From Pullulanibacillus pueri (GTDB lineage: Bacteria; Bacillota; Bacilli; Bacillales; Sporolactobacillaceae), in assembly GCF_014639255.1 (NCBI RefSeq), contig NZ_BMFV01000014.1, positions 1 to 64,000 of the forward strand: DNA of 64,000 nt. Direction: 5' to 3'. The notes under the pieces are model-generated. The model was not told where the DNA came from and ran no database searches. It saw only the letters and a program-made list of their open reading frames with translations. A program made the position numbers and the translations under genes. Below are positions 7,949 through 16,826 of the stretch, piece by piece; within the stretch, counting starts at the first letter, position 1, and each line of letters begins with the position of its first letter.

Positions 7949-8384
7949 TTTTCTTTATACTTAGAACTATTTGCAAGCGCCCATGTACTTTGTGCTTTTG
8001 AATGTATTAAAAAATTAACCAATTTCTCAAAGGGGCAGAAAAAATGCCCTACTTGACCCGAACGTCATTTTCAAAATAACTGTCAATAGGCTCATAATCC
8101 CTACACTTACCCTTCCATTTTTTCTATTATATCACTTGAATGAATAGAAAAAATCAAATATTTACAGCACCAAAAGTTGGAGCCATTTCACATTTCAATA
8201 TTTCTCCTCCAGATGCTCCTTTATTAACCCTTTTACTTGTTTTAATACTTAAAACTAACTCTTATTCAAACATTCATTTTCATAGCTCTAATCCACTTTT
8301 CACACACAGAAAACACAAGAGCGATGACTTGTTAACCCATCCTGAAAATAGTTAAAGCAAGTATAGACATTGTCCATTTCTCAA
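7949..8384. other. divergent intergenic region
   Basis: Contains GGGGCA/TGCCCT (8032-8055), a weak hairpin, and A/T-rich sequence. A plus-strand frame at 8140-8355 lacks a ribosome site and a recognisable product. I see no further gene. Confidence 0.4.
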
Positions 8385-8412
8385 TTACATTTGGATAGAA
8401 AAGTGATATAAT
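8385..8412 (+). promoter_or_regulatory. promoter of the rap-phr operon
   Basis: TTACAT, a 16-base spacer and a perfect TATAAT. The predicted start is at about 8419, only 14-40 bases before the possible rap start codons. Confidence 0.6.
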
Positions 8413-8432
8413 CCTTTTTAAAGGAATGCCTT

Positions 8433-9551
8433 GTGATGTACGGGAGGATGAGAGACTTGGGGACTGGCGGTGTTAATAAGACCGAAACGATTGAAAAGAC
8501 ACTAAGCTCTTGGCAGCTTGCCATCATCGATCGTGAAACGAGTGAGGCTGATCATTTAAAAGAAGAGATTGATGCGCTTCTAAGCACCCTTAAGCATACA
8601 GGGAACATCATCCATACTAAATACCATCTATTAAACTATGGCTATCTATTACTTAAAGGTAATTTTAAGCTAGCCAATGACATTTTGGACACCCTTTCTG
8701 ATCAGACAAATCAATTCAATCAAGAACTCTACTTTCTTTTCCATTTTTTTAAAGGCTTACATTTTAAACTTGAAGACGAACGTTATGTTAAGGCCATTGA
8801 GGAATTTCAAAAGGCAGAAAATTTCACAGAATTTATAAAAAATGATAGTATAGTAGCAGAACTTTATTACCAGACAGGAACCGTTTTTTATGAGCGGATT
8901 AAAAACTTTGATTCTTTTATCTACATACAAAAGGCTCATGAGATTTTCTCTAAAATAGGCTATACAGAGCGAATTGCCGGTTGCGAAATGTTGATTGGTT
9001 TAAACTGCATGGATATGCATCAATACGAAGAAGCCGAAAGACGCTTTTATCTCGCATTAAAAGCAGCCAATAAAACAGAGAACACATCGCTTAAAACCTT
9101 AGCTTATCATGATTTGGGTCTATTATATGGACAACAGAATCTTTCAAAAGCAGCGATTCGGTGGTTAACTGAGGCAGTGAAACTTCAAGAGGACTATTTT
9201 AAATCGAGCTTTCTTCTTTTTCGTGAATACTGTAAATTAAATGAACTAGAAAAGGCAAAAGAGTGGTACGTAAAAGGTATTAAACGTTGTAAAGAAGTCA
9301 ATGACCAGGATAATCTTATTCGATTTGAATTATTGTATGCCATGTATATGGATACAAGTCAGTTTGAAACCACATTTATCAAAGGTATTCAACACTTTTA
9401 TAAGACTAAACTCTGGCAATATGTAAAGGAATATTCAGTTATTCTTGCACAACACTATCGTGATCATGGGAAGGTTCAAGAAGCGATTAAATACTATGAT
9501 TTATTTATTGAGGCAGATCAAAAAATCATTGAATCGGAGGCTTTAAAATGA
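8433..9551 (+). CDS. Rap-family TPR regulator (aspartate phosphatase-like)
   Basis: About 370 residues of tetratricopeptide-like helices in the Rap layout. An N-terminal three-helix bundle (roughly residues 15-75) is followed by TPR repeats to the end, for example YYQTGTVFYERIKNFDSFIY, YHDLGLLYGQQNLSKAAIRW and HYRDHGKVQEAIKYYDLFIE. There is no DNA-binding domain, so it is Rap rather than NprR/PlcR. Rap proteins dephosphorylate Spo0F or block ComA/DegU-type regulators until a cognate Phr peptide binds. The Phr-like gene overlaps its stop by four bases. The catalytic Gln of Spo0F-acting Raps (Gln47 in RapA/RapH) aligns by eye with Asn in TGNIIHTKYH, so phosphatase activity is doubtful. Starts GTG 8433, ATG 8436 and TTG (about 8457, behind GGGAGG) are all possible. 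Confidence 0.85.
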   Translation: MMYGRMRDLGTGGVNKTETIEKTLSSWQLAIIDRETSEADHLKEEIDALLSTLKHTGNIIHTKYHLLNYGYLLLKGNFKLANDILDTLSDQTNQFNQELYFLFHFFKGLHFKLEDERYVKAIEEFQKAENFTEFIKNDSIVAELYYQTGTVFYERIKNFDSFIYIQKAHEIFSKIGYTERIAGCEMLIGLNCMDMHQYEEAERRFYLALKAANKTENTSLKTLAYHDLGLLYGQQNLSKAAIRWLTEAVKLQEDYFKSSFLLFREYCKLNELEKAKEWYVKGIKRCKEVNDQDNLIRFELLYAMYMDTSQFETTFIKGIQHFYKTKLWQYVKEYSVILAQHYRDHGKVQEAIKYYDLFIEADQKIIESEALK

Positions 9552-9724
9552 AAAAGCTTAAAATCGCACTTGTTACTTTAGCTCTTGCCGCTGTTTTTGG
9601 TTTAGTTAGCCATTCTTCCTTTAACTTTAGTAACCACGACCACCCTGGACAAGCCGATAGTAGAGAAGGCGGCTATCCAACACCATCCTCTTATAAAACC
9701 ATTCCAGAAGATTTACCTGAATGA
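9548..9724 (+). CDS. Phr-like secreted signalling peptide precursor
   Basis: A 58-residue product whose ATG overlaps the rap stop codon (ATGA). It has a typical signal peptide: positive start MKKLK, hydrophobic core IALVTLALAAVFGLV, then a polar region rich in S, H, P, D and E that ends IPEDLPE. This is the standard Phr organisation: export by Sec, cleavage to a 5-7 residue peptide near the C-terminus, import by Opp and binding to the TPR pocket of the partner Rap. Which residues form the mature peptide cannot be read from the sequence. No homolog is recognised, as usual for the fast-changing Phr peptides. Confidence 0.8.
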   Translation: MKKLKIALVTLALAAVFGLVSHSSFNFSNHDHPGQADSREGGYPTPSSYKTIPEDLPE

Positions 9725-9781
9725 TTTAATGTCAACCGTTTTTACGACACCTTCTTTTTTTATTCATGCTAAAACCAAAGC

Positions 9782-9820
9782 AAAATCCCCAAATGAATGG
9801 GGATTTTTTTACGGCATTCG
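9782..9820. terminator. bidirectional terminator between phr and kbl
   Basis: AAAATCCCC pairs with GGGGATTTT around a 7-base loop and is followed by T residues on the plus strand; the A tract gives a U tail on the minus strand as well. It serves two convergent genes. Confidence 0.85.
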
Positions 9821-9849
9821 GTACTCTTTTAAATGTAAAAGCACAGGCA

Positions 9850-11028
9850 TTAAATAATATTTAATTCTTTCCCTGCTTTAGCAAAGGCATCGAGCGCTTC
9901 TTGTAGTTCGTCTTTTGTATGTTCTGCAGTCACAATCGTGCGCACTCGGCCTGTCCCTTTTGGAACCGTTGGGAATACAATTCCTTGGGCGAAAACGCCA
10001 TACTCAAATAATTTGTCAGAAAGTTGATGTGTTTTGGCTTCATCTCCGACAACAACCGGTGTAATTGGTGTTTCACTATGACCCGTATTAAACCCGAGTT
10101 CCTCTAGGCCTTTCTTAAAGAAGGCGCGATTATCCCATAACTTCTCGATGAGTTCAGGTTCTTCCAAAAGGACATCAATAGCTGCAGAACAAGCAGCTGT
10201 TACTGCAGGTGGGTGGGAAGTACTAAATAAAAACGGACGACCTTTGTGAATGAGGTAATCTCGTAACGTATTCGTACTGGCAACATAACCACCTAGGACT
10301 CCAATGGCTTTACTCAATGTTCCCACCTGGATATGAACACGGCCATCTAAACCAAAGTGGTTGACTGTTCCTCTCCCATTTTTCCCTAACACACCACTGG
10401 CATGGGCATCATCAACCATAACCATCGCGTCATACTGTTCAGCAAGCGCCACAATCTCTGGTAGCGGTGCAATATCCCCATCCATAGAGAAAACGCCATC
10501 CGTGACTATAAGCTTTGTGCGGTACCCCTCAGCTTCTTTAAGAGCGGCTTCTAATGAGTCCATATCTGCATGCTTATAAATTTTGCGTCCTGCTTTTGTT
10601 AAGCGAATGCCGTCAATGATGGAGGCGTGATTAAGTTCATCGGAAATGACAACATCTTGGTCAGACAAGATGGCCGAAAGAACACCTTGGTTCGTTGTAA
10701 ACCCTGATTGAAAAACGAGTGAGGCTTCGGTATGTTTAAAATCTGCTAACTTCTCTTCTAACTGATTATGCATTTCTAATGTTCCTGCAATCGTCCGCAC
10801 GGATCCTGTCCCAGCACCAAACTTTTCAATTGCTTCTATGGCTGCTTGTTTCATTTTAGGATGATCTGTCAACCCTAAATAGTTATTTGACGAGAGCTGG
10901 ATGACATTTTTCCCATGAATGTTTACTCGTGAACTCTGCTTCGTTTCGAGCGGTATAAGGTTTCTAAAGGTGTTTTTTTCTTTCATTTCATCGAGTTCTT
11001 CTTGTAAATAGCGGAATGCTTCTTTCAC
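9850..11028 (-). CDS. kbl: Kbl, glycine C-acetyltransferase (2-amino-3-ketobutyrate CoA ligase)
   Basis: A PLP-dependent alpha-oxoamine synthase that cleaves 2-amino-3-ketobutyrate with CoA into glycine and acetyl-CoA. The family blocks are clear: [48 protein letters not shown] and the PLP-lysine motif [13 protein letters not shown]. Length 392 is normal. The start is GTG with a strong AAAGGAGGT site. Kbl normally works with threonine dehydrogenase (tdh), which in B. subtilis sits directly upstream; here the neighbour is a dipeptidase and tdh is missing. A related fold, 8-amino-7-oxononanoate synthase (BioF), is possible, but no biotin genes are near. Confidence 0.9.
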   Translation of the reverse strand: MKEAFRYLQEELDEMKEKNTFRNLIPLETKQSSRVNIHGKNVIQLSSNNYLGLTDHPKMKQAAIEAIEKFGAGTGSVRTIAGTLEMHNQLEEKLADFKHTEASLVFQSGFTTNQGVLSAILSDQDVVISDELNHASIIDGIRLTKAGRKIYKHADMDSLEAALKEAEGYRTKLIVTDGVFSMDGDIAPLPEIVALAEQYDAMVMVDDAHASGVLGKNGRGTVNHFGLDGRVHIQVGTLSKAIGVLGGYVASTNTLRDYLIHKGRPFLFSTSHPPAVTAACSAAIDVLLEEPELIEKLWDNRAFFKKGLEELGFNTGHSETPITPVVVGDEAKTHQLSDKLFEYGVFAQGIVFPTVPKGTGRVRTIVTAEHTKDELQEALDAFAKAGKELNII

Positions 11029-11217
11029 AACGCTACCTCCTTTAATAGAATTATGTATTTTTGTCTCACACCATACTGACCGATTCTAAGAAAAACTTAA
11101 CTTACACTTCACCCTGAGCCTCACCATTGTTCTATACATGAAGGCTGTGGCAACATCCTAATAACAGAAGTCAATTGTTTTCCTTATCGTAAAACTAAAG
11201 TCTATGTCTGTCACTTT

Positions 11218-11246
11218 ATTTTATCATGCCCTATTCAGAAGTACAA
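11218..11246 (-). promoter_or_regulatory. promoter of kbl
   Basis: On the minus strand TTGTAC and TAAAAT are separated by 17 bases. It implies a leader of about 180 nt before the GTG start, with no riboswitch that I recognise. Confidence 0.5.
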
Positions 11247-11274
11247 TCATACTGTACTTGTGATATGAACAGTT

Positions 11275-12198
11275 TTATTCAGGAAGTGCATTGAAAAAAT
11301 GATCATAGAGGAAGCCCTTTACGAGGGTTTCATCATAGTTTTGTAGCAAACGATCAACAAGCTTAGGATAATGACTGAAATTTTTCAAATCAATAGGTGT
11401 ATATCTGATACCGTCAAAATCTGAACCAAACCCAATGTTCTTTGCACCACCAAGGGTACAAATATGCTCAATATGCTTGAGGATATCATCAATCGAAGCG
11501 GTTTTTGACTCATTGAGGAAGTAGGGTACAAAATTAATTCCAATTACCCCATTCTTTTCAATAAGAGCTTTAATCTGGTCATCATATAAATTTCTTGGAT
11601 GATCATAGATTGCCCGAGCATTTGAATGAGAGGCGATCGGATAGTCTGCTTCTTCAATACAATCCCAGAAACTTTTAACGTTGAGATGAGAAACATCAGT
11701 CCAAACCTTATAGGCATTATTTTGCCGAACGAGTTCACGACCAAAATCTGACAGACCGGCGCCTCGTGATTCTTCTGCACCATCGGCTGTCGCATTGGCA
11801 TTATTCCACGTCAACCCCACCGCTCTTACCCCTAATCTAAATAAAGTTCGAAGTTTCATAAGATCAGTGTCAATGGCGTCACAGCCCTCTAGGGTCAGCA
11901 TCGCCCCTATTTCATTTTCTTGCAGTGCTTCAATATCCGCTTTTGTACGAACAGCACGAACATTGTCATGCGCCTCTACCACTTGTCTATAGAAAATATC
12001 AATCATGTCCAAAGCGGTTCGGAATTTAACTTCCTGCGGGATTTCTGTCGGAATGAATAAGGCAAAACATTGAACCTTACTCCCCCCTTGTTGCAAATAC
12101 TCATAGTTAATATGCATGTCACTAGCATTCGTAAAATTAAGCCGCTGATCAAAATGGAGCTTAAGCAACGCATCACAATGGGTATCAAAAACATTCAT
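11275..12198 (-). CDS. membrane dipeptidase-type zinc peptidase (M19 family)
   Basis: A 307-residue M19 (renal dipeptidase-like) peptidase that hydrolyses dipeptides, often L-D or D-amino-acid forms, with two zinc ions in an amidohydrolase barrel. Visible metal or active-site motifs are DTHCDALLKL (H-x-D), LTLEGCDAI (bridging Glu), TDVSHLN, SHSNARAI and GSDFDGI. There is no signal peptide, so it is cytoplasmic despite the family name. ATG 12198 is preferred over GTG 12201 because GGAGG lies 8 bases upstream. Many Bacillales carry such a gene next to spoVS, as here, which suggests a loose link with sporulation or wall-peptide recycling. Confidence 0.88.
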   Translation of the reverse strand: MNVFDTHCDALLKLHFDQRLNFTNASDMHINYEYLQQGGSKVQCFALFIPTEIPQEVKFRTALDMIDIFYRQVVEAHDNVRAVRTKADIEALQENEIGAMLTLEGCDAIDTDLMKLRTLFRLGVRAVGLTWNNANATADGAEESRGAGLSDFGRELVRQNNAYKVWTDVSHLNVKSFWDCIEEADYPIASHSNARAIYDHPRNLYDDQIKALIEKNGVIGINFVPYFLNESKTASIDDILKHIEHICTLGGAKNIGFGSDFDGIRYTPIDLKNFSHYPKLVDRLLQNYDETLVKGFLYDHFFNALPE

Positions 12199-12259
12199 CA
12201 CGGTTTCCTCCCTCTTTCCTCTCCTCTATATTAACACATAAAAAAAGAATATTATGTCT

Positions 12260-12288
12260 TTAACTCCCTTTACCAAACGTGCTATAAA
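12260..12288 (+). promoter_or_regulatory. candidate promoter for the small plus-strand frame at 12338
   Basis: TTAACT-N17-TATAAA with a TG one base before the -10 (TGCTATAAA). It is followed by AGGAGGGG at 12321-12328. Confidence 0.4.
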
Positions 12289-12337
12289 AGATGAATGACT
12301 CTTCTCAAGTAAATCATTTTAGGAGGGGTTGAAGGAA

Positions 12338-12571
12338 ATGCGACGTAAAGGCTCTCGCACTCTTACTTTATTTGGTGCTAAACAACCGCTCCGGCAGAAT
12401 ACTCCGCCTTCCGTGGGCACGGCTTCAGCATCCTCACGGACACTTCACCCAACCGGGGCCCCGAAAAAACGCTTTCTGTTTTTTCGGGGTGGTCTAGGGG
12501 TCTTCAGACGCGTGCTGTTCCCACAGGAGTCTACGTATTCTGCCTACGCACATGAAGAAGATCTGACTTAA
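12338..12571 (+). pseudogene. small frame with good start signals running into repeat sequence
   Basis: ATG 12338 has a perfect AGGAGGGG ribosome site 9 bases upstream and a promoter-like sequence before that. The first 15-20 residues (MRRKGSRTLTLFGAKQPL) read like a real small, basic protein. From about 12387 onward the DNA is the same kind of dispersed repeat found elsewhere in the window. The remaining residues therefore translate repeat sequence and end without any family resemblance. I interpret this as a small gene whose 3' part was replaced by a repeat insertion, but a chance frame cannot be excluded. Confidence 0.3.
12387..12560. repeat. dispersed repeat, divergent copy (R1)
   Basis: Shares TTCCGTGGGCACGGCTTCAG, the counterpart of the 41.37 kb copy, and has a CCCCGAAAAAAC...GTTTTTTCGGGG hairpin like the core hairpin of the other copies. 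The ends AATACTCCGCC and GTATTCTGCC are roughly inverted. Confidence 0.5.
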
Positions 12572-12655
12572 AATTGTTTGAAAGAAAAGTAATGGTGCCT
12601 GTTTTTGAGATGAATTAAGAAAACGGGCATTAAAGAGAAGTCATGATGATCCGTA

Positions 12656-13192
12656 CCGGAACACTTCAGTAAAAGCGTGTCCCTCAGCGCCGCCTAAACT
12701 AGAACGATCATCACCGATGGCGACCAGAACTTTTTATATCAAAAACCATCGACAGCACGCAAGTGGTTTGGAGCGTATGGCGCGAGACTCCTTCGGGAAC
12801 AGCTACCAGGTTACTTCACGAATAAACTTCGAGTTGTTTCGAGAAAGCTGACGACGAAGTTATACGAGTAAACGCAGGAACAGGGGATTTGTAGTATAAA
12901 GACTTGGGAACACAAATATAACAACCAAGGAACTTCGGTTGAAAACGTCACGTCATTAAGGAACTTCGACTAAAACCGTCACATCCGTGTGACGACACCG
13001 AAGCTAGCACCTCAATACCACCCCAAAAAGTAAAGAACTCTTTTCGGGGACCCCGATGGTGCGTCGAACGCCGACCCTACCCACATCAAAAAATCGTAAA
13101 ACATGATTTTTCTGCGAGGCTAATTCTCCTAGTAGCTTTCCTTAGTCGTGTGGGCATGAGAAAAGCGAGCGACCTGGAGCAGAGATCTAACA
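12656..13192 (+). repeat. dispersed repeat, longest copy (R2)
   Basis: The main body at about 12762-13192 begins GTGGTTTGGAGCG...GGCGCGAG and ends GCGAGCGACCTGGAGC. A detached module (GGAACACTT...GTGTCCCTCAGCGCCGCC) lies just before it at 12658-12697. It contains the ACGCAGGAACAGGGGAT, CCCCAAAAAG...CTTTTCGGGG and TGCGTCGAACGCCGACC segments shared with the copies at 22.1 and 38.1 kb. I see no open frame of note in it. Confidence 0.8.
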
Positions 13193-13269
13193 CTATTAGC
13201 TCGGAAAAGTATCACCTTGCAGTTACGTCGTAATTTATATGAATTGTAGGACTCAACACGTATTGAGCC

Positions 13270-13354
13270 TATAAAAACAAAGGGTCAGGCGCTACCCGTT
13301 CATAGATGACTTTTTCAAAAGTCTTATCTATGGCTCCGGATAGAATCCTGACCC
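13270..13354 (-). terminator. long hairpin terminator after spoVS
   Basis: GGGTCAGG (13282-13289) pairs with CCTGACCC (13347-13354), and inside CATAGAT/ATCTATG and ACTTTT/AAAAGT form a second stem. On the minus strand it is followed by TTTGTTTTTATAGG. It is much larger than a normal intrinsic terminator. Confidence 0.6.
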
Positions 13355-13386
13355 CTTCTGATCTTGAGTCACCCTTTATACAAGTC

Positions 13387-13647
13387 TTAGCGTGGCTCTA
13401 CTATTAACTTAATGGCCGTTCTTTCTTCACCGTCAATTAAAATATCCGTGAAAGCGGGAATACAAATGAGGTCTACACCACTTGGAGCTACAAAGCCTCG
13501 TGCAATCGCTACAGCTTTGACCGCTTGATTTAAGGCACCCGCACCAATGGCTTGTATCTCAGCACTTCCTCGTTCACGAAGGACACCAGCGAGTGCACCA
13601 GCTACGGAATTCGGGTTAGATTTTGCTGAAACCTTTAATACGTCCAT
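13387..13647 (-). CDS. spoVS: SpoVS, stage V sporulation protein S
   Basis: An 86-residue protein nearly identical to the highly conserved SpoVS family (Alba-like fold): MDVLKVSAKSNPNSVAGALA at the start and FTDILIDGEERTAIKLIVEP at the end. In B. subtilis it is made under sigma-H, is needed to pass beyond stage V and affects spore coat assembly. Its biochemical role is unknown, though the fold suggests nucleic-acid binding. The ribosome site (AGAGGAGGT) is strong. Downstream lies a long hairpin terminator; upstream is ymdB. The small size, placement and near-complete conservation make this call very safe. Confidence 0.97.
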   Translation of the reverse strand: MDVLKVSAKSNPNSVAGALAGVLRERGSAEIQAIGAGALNQAVKAVAIARGFVAPSGVDLICIPAFTDILIDGEERTAIKLIVEPR

Positions 13648-13774
13648 TTCTTCTGTACCTCCTCTAGAGAATCGTTATCCCATTGTATCTATATTCCTCA
13701 TCTAGTACATGTATTCCTTCAAAGGTAAAATTAATATTCAAATTTTTCTAAATGACCATAAAACGCTCAAAAAT

Positions 13775-14569
13775 TCAGTCGTAAAAGGGATGGTCATCAT
13801 TAATTAGCCGCCGTTTTATCGCGGTTGCTTTCCCTGATGAAGGAGCAATATCTATGATCACCGCACTTAATTGCCCTCGTCCCTTTTGACTTTCAAAACG
13901 AACGGGTAAAGCCGTCTTGAAACGGCGAATAACCGCCTCTCTTTCAACACCTATAATCCCATCATAAGGACCTGTCATCCCAACATCCGTCAAATATGCT
14001 GTGCCATTATCTAAGATTCTTTCGTCTGCAGTTGGGACGTGGGTATGGGTACCGACCACCGCAGACACCCTTCCATCCAGATACCAGCCCATCGCCAATT
14101 TTTCACTCGTGGTTTCAGCATGGAAATCAACAAAGATGAAAGACGTTCTCTTTCTCGCTTCGTCAATAAGTTTATCTGCTGTTTGAAAAGGGCAATCGAT
14201 CGCAGGCAAGAAGGTCCTTCCTTGGAGATTAATGACTGCAATCTCAATACCATTTTTATTTAGAAAGGTCATGCCTTTGCCTGGTAAGCCTTGTGGATAA
14301 TTAGCTGGACGAACCATATGTTTGGCATCATCAATAAATTCAAAAATTTCTTTATTATCCCATGTGTGGTTACCTAGCGTTACTGCATCTGCGCCCGCAC
14401 TCATCAATCCTTTATATATTTTTTGAGTAATGCCTTTACCATGTGCGGCATTTTCACCATTCACAATGGTTACTCCTGGTTTATAGTAGGATTTTAGTTT
14501 CGGTAAATAATGATCTACCATTTCCCGCCCTGTTTTACCGTAAACATCTCCTACAAATAATATTCTCAT
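13775..14569 (-). CDS. ymdB: YmdB, metallophosphoesterase acting on cyclic nucleotides
   Basis: A 264-residue calcineurin-like phosphodiesterase. Metal-binding motifs are MRILFVGDVYGKTGR (first Asp), VNGENAAHGKG, LGNHTWDN, FHAET and VVGTHTHVPTADERI. In B. subtilis it hydrolyses 2',3'-cAMP and related nucleotides and controls the choice between motility and biofilm formation. An earlier ATG exists at 14587, but AAGGAG with a 7-base gap selects ATG 14569, which gives the same length as the B. subtilis protein. It lies downstream of rny, with a repeat fragment and terminator between them, and the rny-ymdB-spoVS order is conserved. Confidence 0.95.
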   Translation of the reverse strand: MRILFVGDVYGKTGREMVDHYLPKLKSYYKPGVTIVNGENAAHGKGITQKIYKGLMSAGADAVTLGNHTWDNKEIFEFIDDAKHMVRPANYPQGLPGKGMTFLNKNGIEIAVINLQGRTFLPAIDCPFQTADKLIDEARKRTSFIFVDFHAETTSEKLAMGWYLDGRVSAVVGTHTHVPTADERILDNGTAYLTDVGMTGPYDGIIGVEREAVIRRFKTALPVRFESQKGRGQLSAVIIDIAPSSGKATAIKRRLINDDHPFYD

Positions 14570-14764
14570 GTCAATACTCCTTCTCACTACAATATTCCGT
14601 TATTTCTAAATAGCATTTCTTACGACTCTTATTATAGTTTAAACTTATGGTCTTCACGATGCAAAGACAAACGCTACACTAAAAGACTGAGCATCCTGAT
14701 GCATATTGAAAAAGACCCTTTTGATCATTGTGTGAAAGTAAAAAACGGCAAAAAGCATGCCCAG

Positions 14765-14822
14765 TCGTCATTCAGTTGGGTACGGGGAAAGCGAACGTTC
14801 TGGAGTAGAAATCCACACCGTC
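14765..14822 (+). repeat. dispersed repeat, right-end fragment (R3)
   Basis: GGGGAAAGCGAACGTTCTGGAG followed by AAATCCAC and CCGTCTTG matches the right end of the copy ending at 22.5 kb. The preceding CTGAGCATC...TATTGAAAAA stretch (14688-14722) resembles the structured terminator at 47.6 kb and the leader of the 26.5 kb copy. Confidence 0.6.
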
Positions 14823-14856
14823 TTGTTGACCAGAATTTATGTTTTCTGCCGTTATG

Positions 14857-14886
14857 AAAAAAACGGCCAAGATGGCCGTTTTTTAT
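14857..14886 (-). terminator. intrinsic terminator of rny
   Basis: AACGGCC pairs with GGCCGTT around a 5-base loop, flanked by A and T tracts, three bases from the rny stop codon. Confidence 0.85.
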
Positions 14887-14889
14887 TTA

Positions 14890-16452
14890 TTATTTAGCAT
14901 ATTCAATTGCTCGAGTCTCACGTATAACAGTGACTTTAATATGCCCTGGATAATCCAGTTCATTTTCGATTTTTTTCGTAATATCCTTTGCCAATTGATA
15001 AGATTTGGCATCATCCACAAGATCTGGCTCAACCATAATACGAATTTCACGGCCAGCTTGAATCGCGAATGATTTCTCAACCCCTTCAAATGACTCGGAA
15101 ATTTCTTCTAATTTCTCGAGACGACGGATATAAGTTTCCAATGTCTCTCTTCTCGCACCCGGGCGAGCGGCTGATAAAGCGTCTGCCGCTGCGACAAGAA
15201 CGGAAATGACTGATGTTGCTTCTGTATCACCATGATGCGAAGCGACACTGTTAATCACCACAGGGTGTTCTCCGTATTTCGTTGTTAACTCAACCCCGAT
15301 TTCAACGTGACTGCCTTCTACTTCATGGTCAATAGCCTTTCCGATGTCATGCAGTAAGCCCGCACGTTTTGCTAGAGTCACATCTTCTCCTAGTTCCGCA
15401 GCCATTAATCCCGTTAAATAAGCAACTTCCATGGAGTGCTTTAAGACATTTTGTCCATAACTTGTCCTAAATTTTAAACGACCAAGAATTTTGATCAAGT
15501 CAGGATGCAAGCCATGAATTCCAACTTCAAACGTAGTTTGCTCCCCGTATTCGCGAATCATTTCATCAACTTCTCGGCGAGATTTTTCTACCATTTCTTC
15601 AATCCGCGCTGGATGGATTCGTCCATCAAGGACCAGCTTTTCTAAAGCAATTCTGGCAATTTCGCGTCGGATCGGATCAAATCCAGATAAAATAACGGCC
15701 TCTGGTGTATCATCAATGATGAGATCAATACCGGTTAATGTTTCAAGGGTACGGATATTTCTACCTTCTCGGCCAATAATTCGACCCTTCATTTCGTCAT
15801 TTGGCAAGTTAACAACTGAAACCGTTGTCTCCGCCACATGATCTGCCGCACAACGTTGAATGGCAAGAGAAAGAATACTCTTTGCTTTCTTATCGGCTTC
15901 TTCTTTAGCACGATTTTCAATTTCCTTCGCCATTTGTGCAGCTTCATGGACAGCTTCGTGCTTCACTTGATTAATGACGAGTTCTTTTGCCTCGGTAGCC
16001 GTTAACCCAGAAATCCGCTCAAGTTCGGCTTGCTGACTACGCAACAATTCCTCCACTTTGCTTTCCATCTCTTCAATTTGTCGTTGTTGTTTTCCGAGAG
16101 AATCCTCCTTTTTATCCAGTGATTCCTCTTTTTTATCGAGTGTTTCGCTTTTTCTATCAAGGAGATCTTCTTTTTGAACGAGTCGATTCTCTTGCTTCTG
16201 AAGTTCGTTCCGGCGATCACGAAGTTCATTATCCGCTTCCGTTCTCATCGAATGAATTTCATCTTTTGCTTCAAGAAGCGCTTCCTTCTTGGACGCTTCA
16301 GCGTTCCGCTTTGCCTCTTCAATAATTTGTGACGCCTGATTTTCAGCCGTCGCAATCCTAGCTTCAGCGATTGATTTGCGTACCAAGTACCCGATCAGGA
16401 TCCCAACGACTATAGAGATCAGCGCAATGGAGATGGTGGCTAGTATACCCAT
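14890..16452 (-). CDS. rny: Rny, ribonuclease Y
   Basis: The membrane-anchored endoribonuclease that starts most mRNA decay in Firmicutes. It has an N-terminal membrane helix ([20 protein letters not shown]), a coiled coil of about 170 residues rich in E, K and R, a KH domain ([19 protein letters not shown]) and an HD domain with [15 protein letters not shown]. Choosing ATG 16452, with AGGAGGTG 6 bases upstream, gives 520 residues, exactly the B. subtilis length; the earlier GTG at 16461 overlaps the ribosome site. A near-consensus promoter lies 110 bases upstream and a terminator directly follows the stop, so it is largely monocistronic. Confidence 0.98.
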   Translation of the reverse strand: MGILATISIALISIVVGILIGYLVRKSIAEARIATAENQASQIIEEAKRNAEASKKEALLEAKDEIHSMRTEADNELRDRRNELQKQENRLVQKEDLLDRKSETLDKKEESLDKKEDSLGKQQRQIEEMESKVEELLRSQQAELERISGLTATEAKELVINQVKHEAVHEAAQMAKEIENRAKEEADKKAKSILSLAIQRCAADHVAETTVSVVNLPNDEMKGRIIGREGRNIRTLETLTGIDLIIDDTPEAVILSGFDPIRREIARIALEKLVLDGRIHPARIEEMVEKSRREVDEMIREYGEQTTFEVGIHGLHPDLIKILGRLKFRTSYGQNVLKHSMEVAYLTGLMAAELGEDVTLAKRAGLLHDIGKAIDHEVEGSHVEIGVELTTKYGEHPVVINSVASHHGDTEATSVISVLVAAADALSAARPGARRETLETYIRRLEKLEEISESFEGVEKSFAIQAGREIRIMVEPDLVDDAKSYQLAKDITKKIENELDYPGHIKVTVIRETRAIEYAK

Positions 16453-16570
16453 AATATTCACCTCCTGCTCTGAAACAGTCGTCCTATTTCACACACATAA
16501 AGACCTAAAAGGCCTCTTTTTCACTTTTTTAACTCACATTTTTAATGAAAGAAAATAAAGAGACACTTTT

Positions 16571-16599
16571 ATTGTATATTTGGAAAAATTGGTTGTCAA
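16571..16599 (-). promoter_or_regulatory. strong sigma-A promoter of rny
   Basis: On the minus strand a perfect TTGACA, 17-base spacer and TACAAT. It leaves a 5' leader of about 110 nt, a place where RNase Y could act on its own message. The rest of the 16453-16781 gap shows nothing else that I recognise. Confidence 0.75.
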
Positions 16600-16781
16600 C
16601 TCAGTACAGGAATAAGATTCTATTTTTAGGGGAAAATAATTTGGTTATTGCCGATTTTCAAGCGTTATTGGCCTTTTGTAAAAAATTTTATTTTCAAGTA
16701 TGAAATAACAGGAAATCCTTCTTTTTTACATTTCCAAAACAACCAAACATGAAATAGGAATTAAAACCTATGCCCAGATAT

Positions 16782-16816
16782 AAAAGACGCCCATGAATGA
16801 CTCATGGGCGTCTTTC
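16782..16816 (-). terminator. intrinsic terminator of recA
   Basis: AAAGACGCCCATGA and TCATGGGCGTCTTT form an almost perfect 14-bp stem, followed on the minus strand by TTTTATATC. Confidence 0.9.
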
Positions 16817-16826
16817 TATCCTACTC

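Noticed and set aside
8140-8355. Plus-strand frame of 71 codons upstream of rap
   Set aside because: No ribosome site, low-complexity hydrophobic and polar mix, and it lies in A/T-rich intergenic DNA before the rap promoter.
12656-13192. Group II intron or OLE-type RNA as an identity for the repeats
   Set aside because: There is no reverse transcriptase, no recognisable domain V, and the copies are too short and too variable for OLE RNA.
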